Origin: Rhodobacter sp. | Lineage (GTDB): Bacteria > Pseudomonadota > Alphaproteobacteria > Rhodobacterales > Rhodobacteraceae | Direction of reading: 5' to 3' | DNA: 58,906 bases | Assembly (NCBI GenBank): GCA_013821825.1 | Contig: PNJK01000014.1 | Span: 1-58,906 of the forward strand | Part shown: positions 26,346 to 35,489 of the stretch, one piece after another | Position numbering within the stretch: the first letter of the stretch is position 1 | Layout: each line of letters starts with the position of its first letter | Made by a program: the position numbers and the translations under genes | Notes under the pieces: model-generated | What the model was told of the DNA's origin: nothing | Database searches by the model: none | Seen by the model: only the letters and a program-made list of their open reading frames with translations

Positions 26346-26639
26346 ATGCCGCGTCGCCCCTTCACCGCCGGTTTCACGCAGCCGCAGCCGATCCCCGAAG
26401 CGGGGATCGTGGCGGCGAATGCGGTGATGCTGACAGGATCGCAAATGATGTATGATTGTGACGACGCCGCTCCGCAGCCCCGGGACATTGCCGAGATCCG
26501 GTTGCAGACCCGAAACATGTCGGCCCGGATGGACAACATGCGCGCGGCGTTGCCGCGCCCGCAACTGGCCACGCTTGCTGACAACGTCACCGCCTGGCAT
26601 GCGCGCTACGAGCGGGTTGCTGCTGGTCTGGCGACATGA
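26346..26639 (+). pseudogene. DegT/DnrJ-type aminotransferase reduced to two fused pieces
   Basis: 97 residues. The first 31 (MPRRPFTAGFTQPQPIPEAG then IVAANAVMLTG) look like the N-terminus of a DegT/DnrJ/EryC1 aminotransferase of normally about 390 residues. Residues from about 45 on (RLQTRNMSARMDNMRAALPR PQLATLADNV) match a segment after the PLP lysine. The active-site region between is deleted in frame and the C-terminus is gone, so it cannot be an active enzyme. It keeps its operon position and overlaps the next start by four bases. Confidence 0.6.
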
Positions 26640-27361
26640 GGCGGGTGGGCATCCTTGGTGGCATGGGTCCAGAGGCGACGGTCCTGCTGATGCAGCGGAT
26701 CATCGCCGCGACCCCGGCGCGCGACGATGCCGGTCACATCCCGCTGATCGTGGACCAGAATCCGCAGGTTCCGTCGCGCATCCGCCACCTGATCGAGGGC
26801 ACAGGCGAAGACCCCGGTCCAGTGCTGGCCAATATGGCGCGGCGGCTGCAGGCCGCCGGGGCCGAAGGGCTGGCCATGCCCTGCAATACAGCGCATCATT
26901 ACGCACCGGCGATCCGCGCGGCGGTGTCCGTCCCCTTGATCGACATGGTCGCGCTTTCTGCGGCACGGGCGGCACTTCTGGCCGGATCGGGCGGAACCGT
27001 GGGCATCCTCGCCTCGCCGGCAGTGCGGCGCACGGGGCTGTTTGACAGTGCATTGGCACAGGTGGGGATCACCCCCGCCTACCCGAAGGATGAAGACGCG
27101 ATGCTTGCAACCATCCGCCAGATCAAGGCCGAAGGGCCGACGCCAAAAGCCCGGTCCACCTTGGCCGCGGCCTCCGCTGCGTTGCTGGCGCAAGGGTCGC
27201 GGGTGCAGATGGTCGCCTGCACCGAGTTTTCACTTATTTCCGAGGCAGTGGCGCCCGATGCCACTGTTTTCGACACGTTGGACGTACTGGTAGAGGGCAT
27301 AATAGCCTTTGCCACCTCACCTGAGACCGGCAATGACAAGACGAAACCAGAGCCGCCATGA
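26636..27361 (+). CDS. Aspartate/glutamate racemase family protein
   Basis: 241 residues. The RacX/Asp-racemase signature VGILGGMGPEATVLLMQRII is at the start. The first catalytic cysteine is in MPCNTAHHY (about residue 82), and the second is in VACTEFSLI (about 193). Members racemise amino acids without cofactor. In this operon a role in interconverting D/L-cysteate or a related sulfonate amino acid is a reasonable inference. Its stop overlaps the upstream region of the transport gene. Confidence 0.8.
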   Translation: MRRVGILGGMGPEATVLLMQRIIAATPARDDAGHIPLIVDQNPQVPSRIRHLIEGTGEDPGPVLANMARRLQAAGAEGLAMPCNTAHHYAPAIRAAVSVPLIDMVALSAARAALLAGSGGTVGILASPAVRRTGLFDSALAQVGITPAYPKDEDAMLATIRQIKAEGPTPKARSTLAAASAALLAQGSRVQMVACTEFSLISEAVAPDATVFDTLDVLVEGIIAFATSPETGNDKTKPEPP

Positions 27362-27408
27362 AGAAGCGCGCAAGAGCCAAAACCCAAACTCAACAAGGAG
27401 ACTTGCAG

Positions 27409-28395
27409 ATGAAAACCACTCTCAAGCGTATGATGATCGGTGCCGCCACGCTGGCACTGACGGCAGGGGCAGCCTTGGCCGAAAAAGTGATCATCGGTCA
27501 GTTTGGCAGCCCGACCCCGATGCAGGTCGCCCGTGCCGAAGGCAAGTTCGATGCCGCAACCGGCTGGACGATCGAATGGCGCCAGTTCGGTTCGGGCACC
27601 GAAGTGATCGCCGCCATGGCCAGCGGTGACGTGCAGGTCGCCGAGCTTGGGTCCTCGCCTCTGGCCATCGGCACCAGCCAGGGCCTCGAGATCCAGCTCT
27701 TCATGATCGCCCAGGGACTTGGCACCGCCGAAAGCCTGATCGCGAAGGCCGACTCCGGCATCACCAAGATCGAAGACCTGAAAGGCAAGCGCATCGCCGT
27801 TCCGGTCGGGTCGACCGCGCATTACTCGCTGATGGGCGCGCTGACCTATGCGGGCCTCGCCGAAACCGATGTCACGATCATGAATCTGCCCGCCGACCAG
27901 ATTGCCGCAGCGTGGGATTCGGGCCAGGTGGACGCGGCCTTCATCTGGGAACCGGTGCAGAACCAGATCCTGCAAACCGGCACCTTCATCGTCGGCGCCG
28001 ACCAGACCGCGGCCTGGGGCTTTCCGACCTTTGACGGCTGGGTCGTGAACACCGAGTTTGCGGCCACCAACGCCGACGCGATGGTGGCATTCGCCAAGAC
28101 CATGAACGAGGCGAACATGGCCTATCTGGCGGATCCTGCCGCATGGACGGCCGATAGCGACCCGGTCAAGAAGATTGCCGAGATGACCGGCGCCGCCCCG
28201 GACCAGGTTCCGAACATCCTGAAGGGCTTCACCTTCATCCCGCTGGCCGACCAGATGAGCGACACCTGGCTGGGTGGAGCCGCCGCCAACATGAAGACGA
28301 CGGCGGACTTCCTGGTCAAGGCCGGCCGGATCGACGCGGCGGGCGATGACTACAGCTCGTTCGTCAACACCGCCATCGCGGAAGCGGCGAAGTAA
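27409..28395 (+). CDS. TauA-like sulfonate ABC transporter substrate-binding protein
   Basis: 328 residues from ATG 27409 with AAGGAG upstream; the earlier ATG at 27358 lacks a good site. A Sec signal peptide is clear (MKTTLKRMMIGAATLALTAG, cleavage after ALA). The mature part has the NMT1/TauA pattern: IIGQFGSPTPMQVARAEGKF, WRQFGSGTEVIAAMASGDVQ, and GSTAHYSLMGALTYAGL. It delivers a sulfonate (taurine-, cysteate- or isethionate-like) to the ATPase/permease genes just downstream. Periplasmic. Confidence 0.85.
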   Translation: MKTTLKRMMIGAATLALTAGAALAEKVIIGQFGSPTPMQVARAEGKFDAATGWTIEWRQFGSGTEVIAAMASGDVQVAELGSSPLAIGTSQGLEIQLFMIAQGLGTAESLIAKADSGITKIEDLKGKRIAVPVGSTAHYSLMGALTYAGLAETDVTIMNLPADQIAAAWDSGQVDAAFIWEPVQNQILQTGTFIVGADQTAAWGFPTFDGWVVNTEFAATNADAMVAFAKTMNEANMAYLADPAAWTADSDPVKKIAEMTGAAPDQVPNILKGFTFIPLADQMSDTWLGGAAANMKTTADFLVKAGRIDAAGDDYSSFVNTAIAEAAK

Positions 28396-28411
28396 GGTCG
28401 ACGAAACTGAC

Positions 28412-28436
28412 CGGAAGCGGGCCAGACCCGCTTCCG
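28412..28436 (+). terminator. Intercistronic GC-rich hairpin after the binding-protein gene
   Basis: CGGAAGCGGG / CCCGCTTCCG forms a perfect 10-bp stem with a 5-base loop. No T-run follows, and the operon continues 28 bases later. It is best read as an attenuating or mRNA-stabilising hairpin that raises binding-protein levels relative to the ATPase and permease. Confidence 0.7.
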
Positions 28437-28464
28437 CCACGGTGTTGCGCGGCTTGGGGGTAGA

Positions 28465-29253
28465 ATGGGTCTTAGCGTCAGGGAAGCATCGGTCATCTAT
28501 CCGACCGTCGACGGGCGACCGCCGGTCGAGGCGTTGCGGAAGATCGACCTCGACATCGTCAATGACGATTTCGTCGTGGCACTCGGCGCATCGGGCTGTG
28601 GCAAATCCACGCTGCTGTCCCTGATTGCGGGATTTCTGTCGCCTTCGTCGGGCGAGATCCTGCTTGACGGCTCGACGGTGCAGGGTCCGGGCGCCGACCG
28701 GGCGGTGGTGTTTCAGAAACACGCTCTGATGCCCTGGCTGAACGTGCTGGACAACGTGGCCTTCGGGCTGAAACTGCAGGGTGTAGCCGAAGCGAAACGC
28801 TATGAAATCGCGCGCGGCTTCATCGCGCTTCTGGGGCTGGGAGATTTCGAGAAGTCGCGCGTCTACAACCTGTCAGGCGGCATGCAGCAGCGTGTCGGCA
28901 TTGCCCGCGCCCTGACCTGCGACCCCAAGGTTCTCTTGATGGACGAACCCCTGGGTGCGCTGGACGCGCTGACCCGAGAAAAGGCGCAGGAACTGATCCT
29001 GAACATCTGGCACGCGACTCACAAGTCGGTGTTCTTCATCACCCATTCGGTGGAAGAGGCGATCTTCATGGGCACCAAGCTGATCGTGATGTCGCCGCGC
29101 CCTGGGCGCATCGCCCATCGTTTCGATCTGCCGTTCTCGCGGCAGTTCCTTGGCGGCACCCCCGCACGCGAGGTGAAGGCCAGTCGGGAATTCATCGCAC
29201 TGCGCGAAGACGTCCTGAAGATCATCTTCTCGGACGAGGAGGCAGTGGCATGA
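28465..29253 (+). CDS. TauB-like ABC transporter ATP-binding protein
   Basis: 262 residues. Walker A GASGCGKST (about residue 41), Q-loop VVFQKHALMPW, signature LSGGMQQRVGIARAL and Walker B VLLMDEPLGALD are intact, with the switch histidine in FFITHSVEEAIF. This is the nitrate/sulfonate/taurine subfamily. It follows the hairpin after the binding protein and overlaps the permease start by four bases. Confidence 0.9.
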   Translation: MGLSVREASVIYPTVDGRPPVEALRKIDLDIVNDDFVVALGASGCGKSTLLSLIAGFLSPSSGEILLDGSTVQGPGADRAVVFQKHALMPWLNVLDNVAFGLKLQGVAEAKRYEIARGFIALLGLGDFEKSRVYNLSGGMQQRVGIARALTCDPKVLLMDEPLGALDALTREKAQELILNIWHATHKSVFFITHSVEEAIFMGTKLIVMSPRPGRIAHRFDLPFSRQFLGGTPAREVKASREFIALREDVLKIIFSDEEAVA

Positions 29254-30122
29254 CTGAACATTCCTATCCAAACACGCAATCGAAGAAAACGGGCATCTTG
29301 TTCTTCATGATGAAAGCACGCGCCACCAAGCCGGGCGAGACCTACGGCGTTCCGGGGCAGGGCGACACGCTTCTGCTGTCGATCCTGTCGATCCTGGGGA
29401 TCATTTTCGTGTGGTGGCTGGTCACGACGATGGGTTGGATCAAACCGCTGTTCCTGCCCTCGCCGCAGGCAGTACTGTTCAAGTTCATCAACGTCTGGAA
29501 CAATGGGTTCACCAACACCCCGTTCCTTGAACATGTCGGCATCTCGGCAGCCCGTGTCTTCGGGGCGTTCCTGCTGGCGTGCATGGTCGGCATTCCCCTG
29601 GGCATCGCCATGGGGATGAGCCCCATCATCCGCGGCATCTTCGACCCCCCGATCGAGTTTTACCGCCCGATCCCGCCCTTGGCCTACCTGCCGCTGATGA
29701 TCATCTGGTTCGGCATCGGCGAAACCTCGAAGGTCCTGTTGATCTTCCTGTCGGTTCTCGCTCCCGTAGCCCTGGGCGCCCGCTCTGGCGTGAAATCGGC
29801 TGCCATCGAGCAAATCCACGCCGCCTATTCCTTCGGAGCCAGCCGTTGGCAGGTCATGAGCCAGGTCATCCTGCCCTCGGCCCTGCCCGAGATCCTGACG
29901 GCGATGCGCATAGGGATCGGCTTTGGCTGGACGACCTTGGTCGCCGCCGAAATGGTCGCGGCCACCAAGGGCCTTGGCTACATGGTGCTGACCGCCAGCC
30001 AGTTCCTGCAAACCTCGACCGTTATCATGGGGATCATCGTCATTGCGATCATCGCCTATGCCTTCGACATGTTGATGCGCTTTGTCGAGCGCAAGATCGT
30101 GCCCTGGAAGGGCCGTATGTGA
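29250..30122 (+). CDS. TauC-like ABC transporter permease
   Basis: 290 residues with about six membrane segments. It contains the EAA loop (SAAIEQIHAAYSFGASRWQV ... ILPSALPEILTAMRIG) that contacts the ATPase, and an Fe-loop-like FDPPIEFYRPIPPLAYLPL typical of SsuC/TauC. A 50-residue cytoplasmic leader precedes the first helix. It is translationally coupled to the ATPase gene. Confidence 0.9.
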   Translation: MTEHSYPNTQSKKTGILFFMMKARATKPGETYGVPGQGDTLLLSILSILGIIFVWWLVTTMGWIKPLFLPSPQAVLFKFINVWNNGFTNTPFLEHVGISAARVFGAFLLACMVGIPLGIAMGMSPIIRGIFDPPIEFYRPIPPLAYLPLMIIWFGIGETSKVLLIFLSVLAPVALGARSGVKSAAIEQIHAAYSFGASRWQVMSQVILPSALPEILTAMRIGIGFGWTTLVAAEMVAATKGLGYMVLTASQFLQTSTVIMGIIVIAIIAYAFDMLMRFVERKIVPWKGRM

Positions 30123-30132
30123 GCACTCTGGA

Positions 30133-31449
30133 ATGGCCATGATCTATCTGAAAAAGTCGACCCGGACGCATGCGACGGGCCAGGTCGACGTGCGTGCCTC
30201 GGTCGAAGCGATGCTGGAGGAGCTTGAGCGTGACGGCGATGCCGCCGCCATCCGCTTTGCCCGCGATCTGGACAAGTGGCAAGGCGACATCGTCGTCTCG
30301 CCCGAGACCCGTGCCGAAGCGTCGGCGCAAGTGCCGGAAAAGCTGAAGGGCGACATCCGGTTCGCGCATCGCAACATCCGCCGCTTTGCCGAAGCGCAGC
30401 GCGCGACGATCATGGATTGCAACATCGAGATCCTGCCGGGCCTGATGGCCGGGCAAAAGCAGATCCCGGTCTCCTCGGCCGGTTGCTACGTGCCGGGCGG
30501 GCGCTACAGCCATATCGCCAGCGCCATCATGACGATCACCACGGCCAAGGTTGCGGGCGTGCCGCACATCGCCGCCTCTTCGCCGCCGCGCCCCGGGGTT
30601 GGCATCCCGCCCGCCATCATCTTCGCGATGGACCTCTGCGGCGCCGATGTGATCCTGAACCTTGGCGGTGTGCAGGGCGTTGCCGCCATGGCGAACGGTC
30701 TGTTCGGGCTGCCAAAAGCCGATATCCTTGTCGGCCCCGGCAACCAGTATGTCGCCGAAGCCAAGCGCATCCTTTACGGCCAGGTCGGGATCGACATGTT
30801 CGCCGGCCCGACCGACAGCATGGTCATCGCCGATGCGACCGCCGACCCCGAGCTTGTGGCCTGGGATCTGGTTGGTCAGGCCGAGCATGGCTACAACTCG
30901 CCCGTCTGGCTGGTCACGACAGACCGTGCGCTGGCCGACCGGGTGATGTCGCTTGTCCCTGCAATGATCGCGGAACTGCCCGAAGTGAATGCTGCCAATG
31001 CCCGCGCCGCCTGGGCCGACTATGCCGAGGTCATGCTGTGCGACAGTGCCGAGGAAATGGCCCGCGTCGCCGATACTTACGCGCCGGAACACCTGCATGT
31101 GCAGGCCGCCGATCTGGACTGGTGGCTGCGCCGGCTGCGGTCCTATGGTTCGCTTTTTCTGGGCGAGGAAACCACCGTTGCCTTCGGCGACAAATGCTCG
31201 GGTCCGAACCACGTGCTACCTACCTCGGGTGCGGGGCGCTATACCGGCGGGCTCTCGGTGCACAAGTTCATGAAGACCGTGACCTGGCAGCGCGCCACCC
31301 GGCAGGCATCGCGCGAACTGGCGCTGGCCACCGCGCGGATCTCGCGGATGGAGGGGATGGAAGGCCATGCCCGGTCCGCTGATGTGCGCTTGGCAAAGTT
31401 CTATCCGGACGAGCATTTTGACCTGAGGCCCACCGATGACGCAGCCTGA
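30133..31449 (+). CDS. HpsN-like sulfopropanediol / histidinol dehydrogenase family enzyme
   Basis: 438 residues from ATG 30133. It matches the histidinol dehydrogenase fold: VSSAGCYVPGGRYSHIASAI, LNLGGVQGVAAMANGLFGLP, ILVGPGNQYVAEAKRILYGQ, DLVGQAEHG (zinc ligands Q and H) and a C-terminal SGPNHVLPTSGAGRYTGGLS. The details follow HpsN, the Zn/NAD-dependent enzyme that oxidises 2,3-dihydroxypropane-1-sulfonate to sulfolactate, more than HisD. The CuyA-like gene and sulfonate transporter beside it support this. It could instead act on another C3 sulfonate alcohol. It starts 10 bp after the permease stop. Confidence 0.75.
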   Translation: MAMIYLKKSTRTHATGQVDVRASVEAMLEELERDGDAAAIRFARDLDKWQGDIVVSPETRAEASAQVPEKLKGDIRFAHRNIRRFAEAQRATIMDCNIEILPGLMAGQKQIPVSSAGCYVPGGRYSHIASAIMTITTAKVAGVPHIAASSPPRPGVGIPPAIIFAMDLCGADVILNLGGVQGVAAMANGLFGLPKADILVGPGNQYVAEAKRILYGQVGIDMFAGPTDSMVIADATADPELVAWDLVGQAEHGYNSPVWLVTTDRALADRVMSLVPAMIAELPEVNAANARAAWADYAEVMLCDSAEEMARVADTYAPEHLHVQAADLDWWLRRLRSYGSLFLGEETTVAFGDKCSGPNHVLPTSGAGRYTGGLSVHKFMKTVTWQRATRQASRELALATARISRMEGMEGHARSADVRLAKFYPDEHFDLRPTDDAA

Positions 31450-31488
31450 CCCGACCGCCAATAGGTCGGAGACTATGGCGTTGCCGCA

Positions 31489-31824
31489 TTAGGTCACGTA
31501 CCCATAAACGGGATTCACAGGCTTGACGTGATTCACTTTCACTGAGCAAGGGAGGTGAGGATGGCGCGGCTCGATCTGTGCCGCGAGGGCGGCGAAGATG
31601 CGCCTCCAGAGGCCGCGAAGGCTCCATCGGTTGAACCGGTTGTAGATCGTCGTCGGCGGGCCATAGGCTGGCGGGCAATCCTGCCACCGACCGATCCGCA
31701 GTACATGAATGATGCCGCTGATGGCGCGGTGATCATCCGCCCGCCGCGCCCCCGGCCGGTTTGTCGGCAGAAGCAGCTCGATTGCCGCCCACGCCCGGTC
31801 CGAAAGCCAAAATCCTGTCGACAT
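31489..31824 (-). mobile_element. IS5-family transposase remnant (orfA only)
   Basis: From ATG 31824 the minus strand reads MSTGFWLSDRAWAAIELLLP, then RAISGIIHVLRIGRWQDCPP and YGPPTTIYNRFNRWSLRGLW. This is the first orf of an IS5-group element. A residue is lost in the usual IGCRWQDCP run, and the frame ends in unrelated sequence. No orfB follows, so it is a dead fragment. It abuts a truncated TRAP binding-protein gene. Confidence 0.75.
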
Positions 31825-31878
31825 TGTCCAACTCCCCTGCACAGCAGGGTGGAGTGAAGCAGATAAGGAACAACTGAG

Positions 31879-32105
31879 TTGCCTTTCCTGGTCGACAGCA
31901 ACGAACAGGGGTGGGAGTTCTACGACAACTCGCCCTGGCAGCAGGTCGATTTCGTCAAGTTTCCCGCCATGGGTTTCCGCGCGCTTTCCGCATGGAAAGC
32001 CGGTTTCGGCAGCTTTCCCACCACCTTCCCGCTCAACACTCCGGCTGATGCGGCTGGCAAGAAGATGCGGGTGCTCCGGAACGGCATGATGCGCTGGACG
32101 ATGGA
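31879..32105 (+). pseudogene. TRAP-type binding protein (DctP-like) fragment
   Basis: About 75 residues: PFLVDSNEQGWEFYDNSP, AMGFRALSAWKAGFGSFPTT, then PLNTPADAAGKKMRVLRNGM. This fits the middle of a DctP-family solute-binding protein (the 'TPADLKGLKMR' region). It begins directly at the IS5 remnant and degenerates afterward; neither the signal peptide nor the C-terminus exists. DHPS clusters of other Rhodobacterales use TRAP transporters, so this may be the ruin of one. The rest of the stretch to 32375 holds no gene I can support. Confidence 0.5.
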
Positions 32106-32375
32106 AAAGCTGGAAAAGACAGCGAAGCTTGCCCTTCTTGCCCGCGGTATCCCGGTGAACGGTTGTCCGAACCGGACCGCGAGGCCGGCGTGGCGCCTTT
32201 CGGACCCCCGACCTGAACGCAGGGCAGGGAGCTGGCGGCTGCGGCAGGCCAATGGCCTGAATGCCCGCGGTGCAGGGCCAAAGCGCGAATTCCGCCGATG
32301 CGGGCGCCAAAGCCGCCTCTCTTGATCTGCGTCAACACGTCCGGCGCGGCAAGTCGCCAAGATGCCGATCAGTCA

Positions 32376-33122
32376 ATGACTGCGGGCCCCAGCATGCCAG
32401 CCACTTCTCCCACCGAGCCCCGGATCGTGTTTCGAACCGAGGGCGTGACCAAGGTCTTCGCCAATGGCGAGGTGAAGGTTCGGGCGCTGGACGGGGTGGA
32501 TCTTGAGCTTTTTTCGGGCGAGTTCGCGGTTCTCCTTGGCCCGTCGGGCAGCGGGAAGTCCACGCTTCTGAACATCCTGGGCGGGCTAGATCATGTGACC
32601 TCGGGCCGGGTCTGGTTTCGCGATACGGAACTGACAGGCATGGGTGACCGCGAGTTGACGCGCTATCGCCGTGACCATGTGGGCTTCGTGTTCCAGTTCT
32701 ACAATCTGGTCGCCAGCCTGACCGCGCGCGAGAACGTGCAACTGGTCACCGATGTCGCGGCCAAGCCGATGCCCGCCGAAGAGGCGCTGGACCTTGTCGG
32801 GCTTGCTCACCGGATGGATCATTTTCCGTCGCAGATGTCCGGGGGCGAACAGCAGCGTGTCGCCATTGCCCGCGCGATTGCCAAGCAGCCCGAAATCCTG
32901 CTTTGCGATGAACCCACCGGGGCTTTGGACAGCAAGACCGGAGTGCAGGTTCTGGAAGCGCTGCACGGGATCAACGACCGGTTCGGCACGACCACGGTGG
33001 TCATCACCCACAACGCCGAAATCCGCAGGATGGCTGACCGGGTGATCCGGTTTCACGATGGTCACATCGTCGCCGTCGAAGTGAACACCGAGCATGTGCC
33101 GCCAAGTCAGATCACATGGTAA
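32376..33122 (+). CDS. ABC exporter ATP-binding protein (LolD/MacB type)
   Basis: 248 residues from ATG 32376; ATG 32394 is an alternative and neither has a strong ribosome-binding site. Walker [11 protein letters not shown]-loop [17 protein letters not shown], signature [15 protein letters not shown] and Walker [12 protein letters not shown] are complete; H-loop VITHN. The subfamily drives FtsX-type permeases for lipoprotein, peptide or lipid export. The permease start overlaps or directly follows the stop. Confidence 0.9.
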   Translation: MTAGPSMPATSPTEPRIVFRTEGVTKVFANGEVKVRALDGVDLELFSGEFAVLLGPSGSGKSTLLNILGGLDHVTSGRVWFRDTELTGMGDRELTRYRRDHVGFVFQFYNLVASLTARENVQLVTDVAAKPMPAEEALDLVGLAHRMDHFPSQMSGGEQQRVAIARAIAKQPEILLCDEPTGALDSKTGVQVLEALHGINDRFGTTTVVITHNAEIRRMADRVIRFHDGHIVAVEVNTEHVPPSQITW

Positions 33123-33127
33123 GCGCG

Positions 33128-35485
33128 ATGCACGCCATCGACCGCAAGCTGATCCGGGATTTCCGCAGGCTCTGGGCGCAGGCGCTGGCGATTGCGCTGG
33201 TGCTGGCTTGCGGGGTGGCGATCCTGCTGACCTCGCTTGGCATGTACCGCGCGCTTGAAGAAACCCGGACAGCCTATTACGAACGCAACCGTTTTGCAGA
33301 TGTCTTCGTCTCGACGCGCCGCGCGCCGCTAAGCCTTCTGCGCGAACTTGGGCAGATCTCCGGGGTGCAGGCGATTGAGGCCCGGATTGCGGGCGACGTG
33401 ATCCTTGATGTGCCGGGTCTGGACAAGGCGGCGGTCGGTCGGGTGCTGTCGCTTCCCGAGGTTGGCCAGCCGGTCCTGAACGTGCCAGTCCTGCGGTCTG
33501 GTCGGCTGCCGGAAACCCCGTTCGAGGTTGCGGTGAACGAACCCTTTGCGCTCAGCAACGGCCTGCAGCCCGGAGATCAGTTCTCGGCGAACCTGAATGG
33601 TCGCAAGCGGGTGCTGACCTTGACCGGCACGCTGTTGTCGCCTGAATTCATCTACACGCTGGGGCCGGGCGCCATGATGCCCGACAACCGCACCTTCGGT
33701 ATCCTCTGGATGCAGCGAGCGGCGGCGGCGGCGGCTTTCGACATGGAAGGCGCGTTCAATGATCTGTCGCTGAAGCTGGACCTGTATGCGCAGGAACCGG
33801 AGGTGTTGGACGCCGTGGACACCCTGCTGGAGCCCTATGGGGGTCTTGGGGCCTACGGACGCAACCAGCAGCTTTCCAACAGCTTCATCGACGCCGAGAT
33901 CAAGCAGCTTCGCAGCATGGCTGTGGTGCTGCCGCCGGTGTTCTTCGCCATCTCGGCCTTTCTGGTCGCGATGGTTCTGGGACGGATCGTCACGCTTGAA
34001 CGCAGCGAGATCGGGCTTCTGAAGGCCCTTGGCTATTCGGATGTCGAGATTTGCATTCATTACCTGATGCTTGCGGGTCTGATCGCGCTTTGCGGGGTCG
34101 CGATCGGCTGGGCTGTCGGCACCTGGCTTGCCCGAGGAATGTCGCAGCTTTACGTCGAGTTTTTCGACTTTCCTTTCCTGATCTTTCACGTCTCTTCCTG
34201 GGTCTACGGCCTGTCGGGGGCAATGGCGATTGCCGCGACCACCTTCGGGGCGGCGCGTTCTGCGCTTGCGGCGGCGCGCCTGTCGCCTGCGGTGGCGATG
34301 CAGCCCCCGGCCCCCCCCCGGTTCCGCCGGACCTTGATCGACGCTGCAATGTCCTGGGCGCGATTAAGCCAGCCGACAGTGATGATCCTGCGCAGCCTGA
34401 CAAGGTGGCCGCTGCGGTCCGCGATGTCGGCGCTGGGCCTGTCGCTGGCGGTCGCGGCTGTGATGGCATCCTCTTTCATCACCGACTCGCTGGACACCCT
34501 GATCGATCAGGCCTTCTACCAGTCCAACCGGCAGGACGCGGTGCTGGTGTTTGCCAAGGCGACGCCGCTTTCGGTGCTGGAGGATGTCGGGCGCCTGCCC
34601 GGGGTGATGCAGCTTGAAGGTCAGCAATATCACGTCGCGGTCCTGCGCCACGGTCAGTTCGAAAAGCGCGTCTCGGTCGAGGCGCGGTTTCCCGGGGTCG
34701 ACCTGAGCCGCGTGATCAGCGCAACCGGCGCCGTGGTCGAGGCGTCCGCCGGCGGCATCGTGCTGTCGGACGTGCTGGCGGAGCAGCTCCATCTGCGGGT
34801 CGGCGACATGGTCGAGGCTGAGTTCCTGACCGGCAAGCGCGGCAGGTATCGGATGCTGGTGACCGGCCTTGTGAAGCAGTATTTCGGGCTTGGGGCCTAT
34901 GTCGATCTGGCCTATCTGGACGGGCTCTTTGGCCGGGCGACAGAAGTGACCGTCGCAAATGTCACGCTGGACGACGCTGCCCTGCCGGACCTGCATGCGG
35001 CGCTGAAGGGCATTCCCAACCTGGCCGCGACCAACATGCTGACCGAAGCGCGCCGGTCCTTCGAGGATACGATCAGCCAGAACGTCACCATCATGACGAC
35101 GGTCTACATCACGATTGCCGTCCTGATTACCGTTGGCATCGCCTATAACGGCGCGCGCATCCAGATGTCGGAACGTGCGCGCGAACTGGCCTCGCTGCGC
35201 ATTCTGGGGTTCACCCGGTGGCATGTCTCCTACATCCTTGTCGGCGAGACGATGCTGCTGGCGCTTCTCGCGCAGCCGCTTGGCTGGGGGATCGGGCATC
35301 TTCTGGCCTGGTCGATGACCGCTGCGTTTTCCAGCGACCTTTACCGCATTCCGCTGGTGATCAAGCCTGCCACATACGCATCGGCCAGTCTGGTGGTTCT
35401 TGGGGCCGCGCTCGGCTCGGTGCTGATCGTGCGGCGCAGGCTCGACAATCTCGACCTGGTGTCCGTGATGAAGACGAGGGAGTGA
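33128..35485 (+). CDS. FtsX-family ABC transporter permease, double-unit
   Basis: 785 residues from ATG 33128; an ATG at 33116 overlapping the ATPase stop is possible. One N-terminal helix (LWAQALAIALVLACGVAILL) is followed by a large periplasmic domain, three helices around residues 270-390, then a second helix-domain-three-helix unit (about 430-785). This is the ten-helix arrangement of DevC/MacB-like double FtsX permeases. With the ATPase and the HlyD-like adaptor it should form a tripartite exporter. The substrate is not indicated by the sequence. Confidence 0.85.
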   Translation: MHAIDRKLIRDFRRLWAQALAIALVLACGVAILLTSLGMYRALEETRTAYYERNRFADVFVSTRRAPLSLLRELGQISGVQAIEARIAGDVILDVPGLDKAAVGRVLSLPEVGQPVLNVPVLRSGRLPETPFEVAVNEPFALSNGLQPGDQFSANLNGRKRVLTLTGTLLSPEFIYTLGPGAMMPDNRTFGILWMQRAAAAAAFDMEGAFNDLSLKLDLYAQEPEVLDAVDTLLEPYGGLGAYGRNQQLSNSFIDAEIKQLRSMAVVLPPVFFAISAFLVAMVLGRIVTLERSEIGLLKALGYSDVEICIHYLMLAGLIALCGVAIGWAVGTWLARGMSQLYVEFFDFPFLIFHVSSWVYGLSGAMAIAATTFGAARSALAAARLSPAVAMQPPAPPRFRRTLIDAAMSWARLSQPTVMILRSLTRWPLRSAMSALGLSLAVAAVMASSFITDSLDTLIDQAFYQSNRQDAVLVFAKATPLSVLEDVGRLPGVMQLEGQQYHVAVLRHGQFEKRVSVEARFPGVDLSRVISATGAVVEASAGGIVLSDVLAEQLHLRVGDMVEAEFLTGKRGRYRMLVTGLVKQYFGLGAYVDLAYLDGLFGRATEVTVANVTLDDAALPDLHAALKGIPNLAATNMLTEARRSFEDTISQNVTIMTTVYITIAVLITVGIAYNGARIQMSERARELASLRILGFTRWHVSYILVGETMLLALLAQPLGWGIGHLLAWSMTAAFSSDLYRIPLVIKPATYASASLVVLGAALGSVLIVRRRLDNLDLVSVMKTRE

Positions 35486-35489
35486 TCCG

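Noticed and set aside
27079-28722. A 547-codon open frame on the minus strand
   Set aside because: Antisense to the racemase, TauA-like and TauB-like genes; histidine/glycine-rich shadow.
31450-31469. CCGACC/GGTCGG stem after the HpsN-like gene as a terminator
   Set aside because: Only six base pairs and no T-run; too weak to call.
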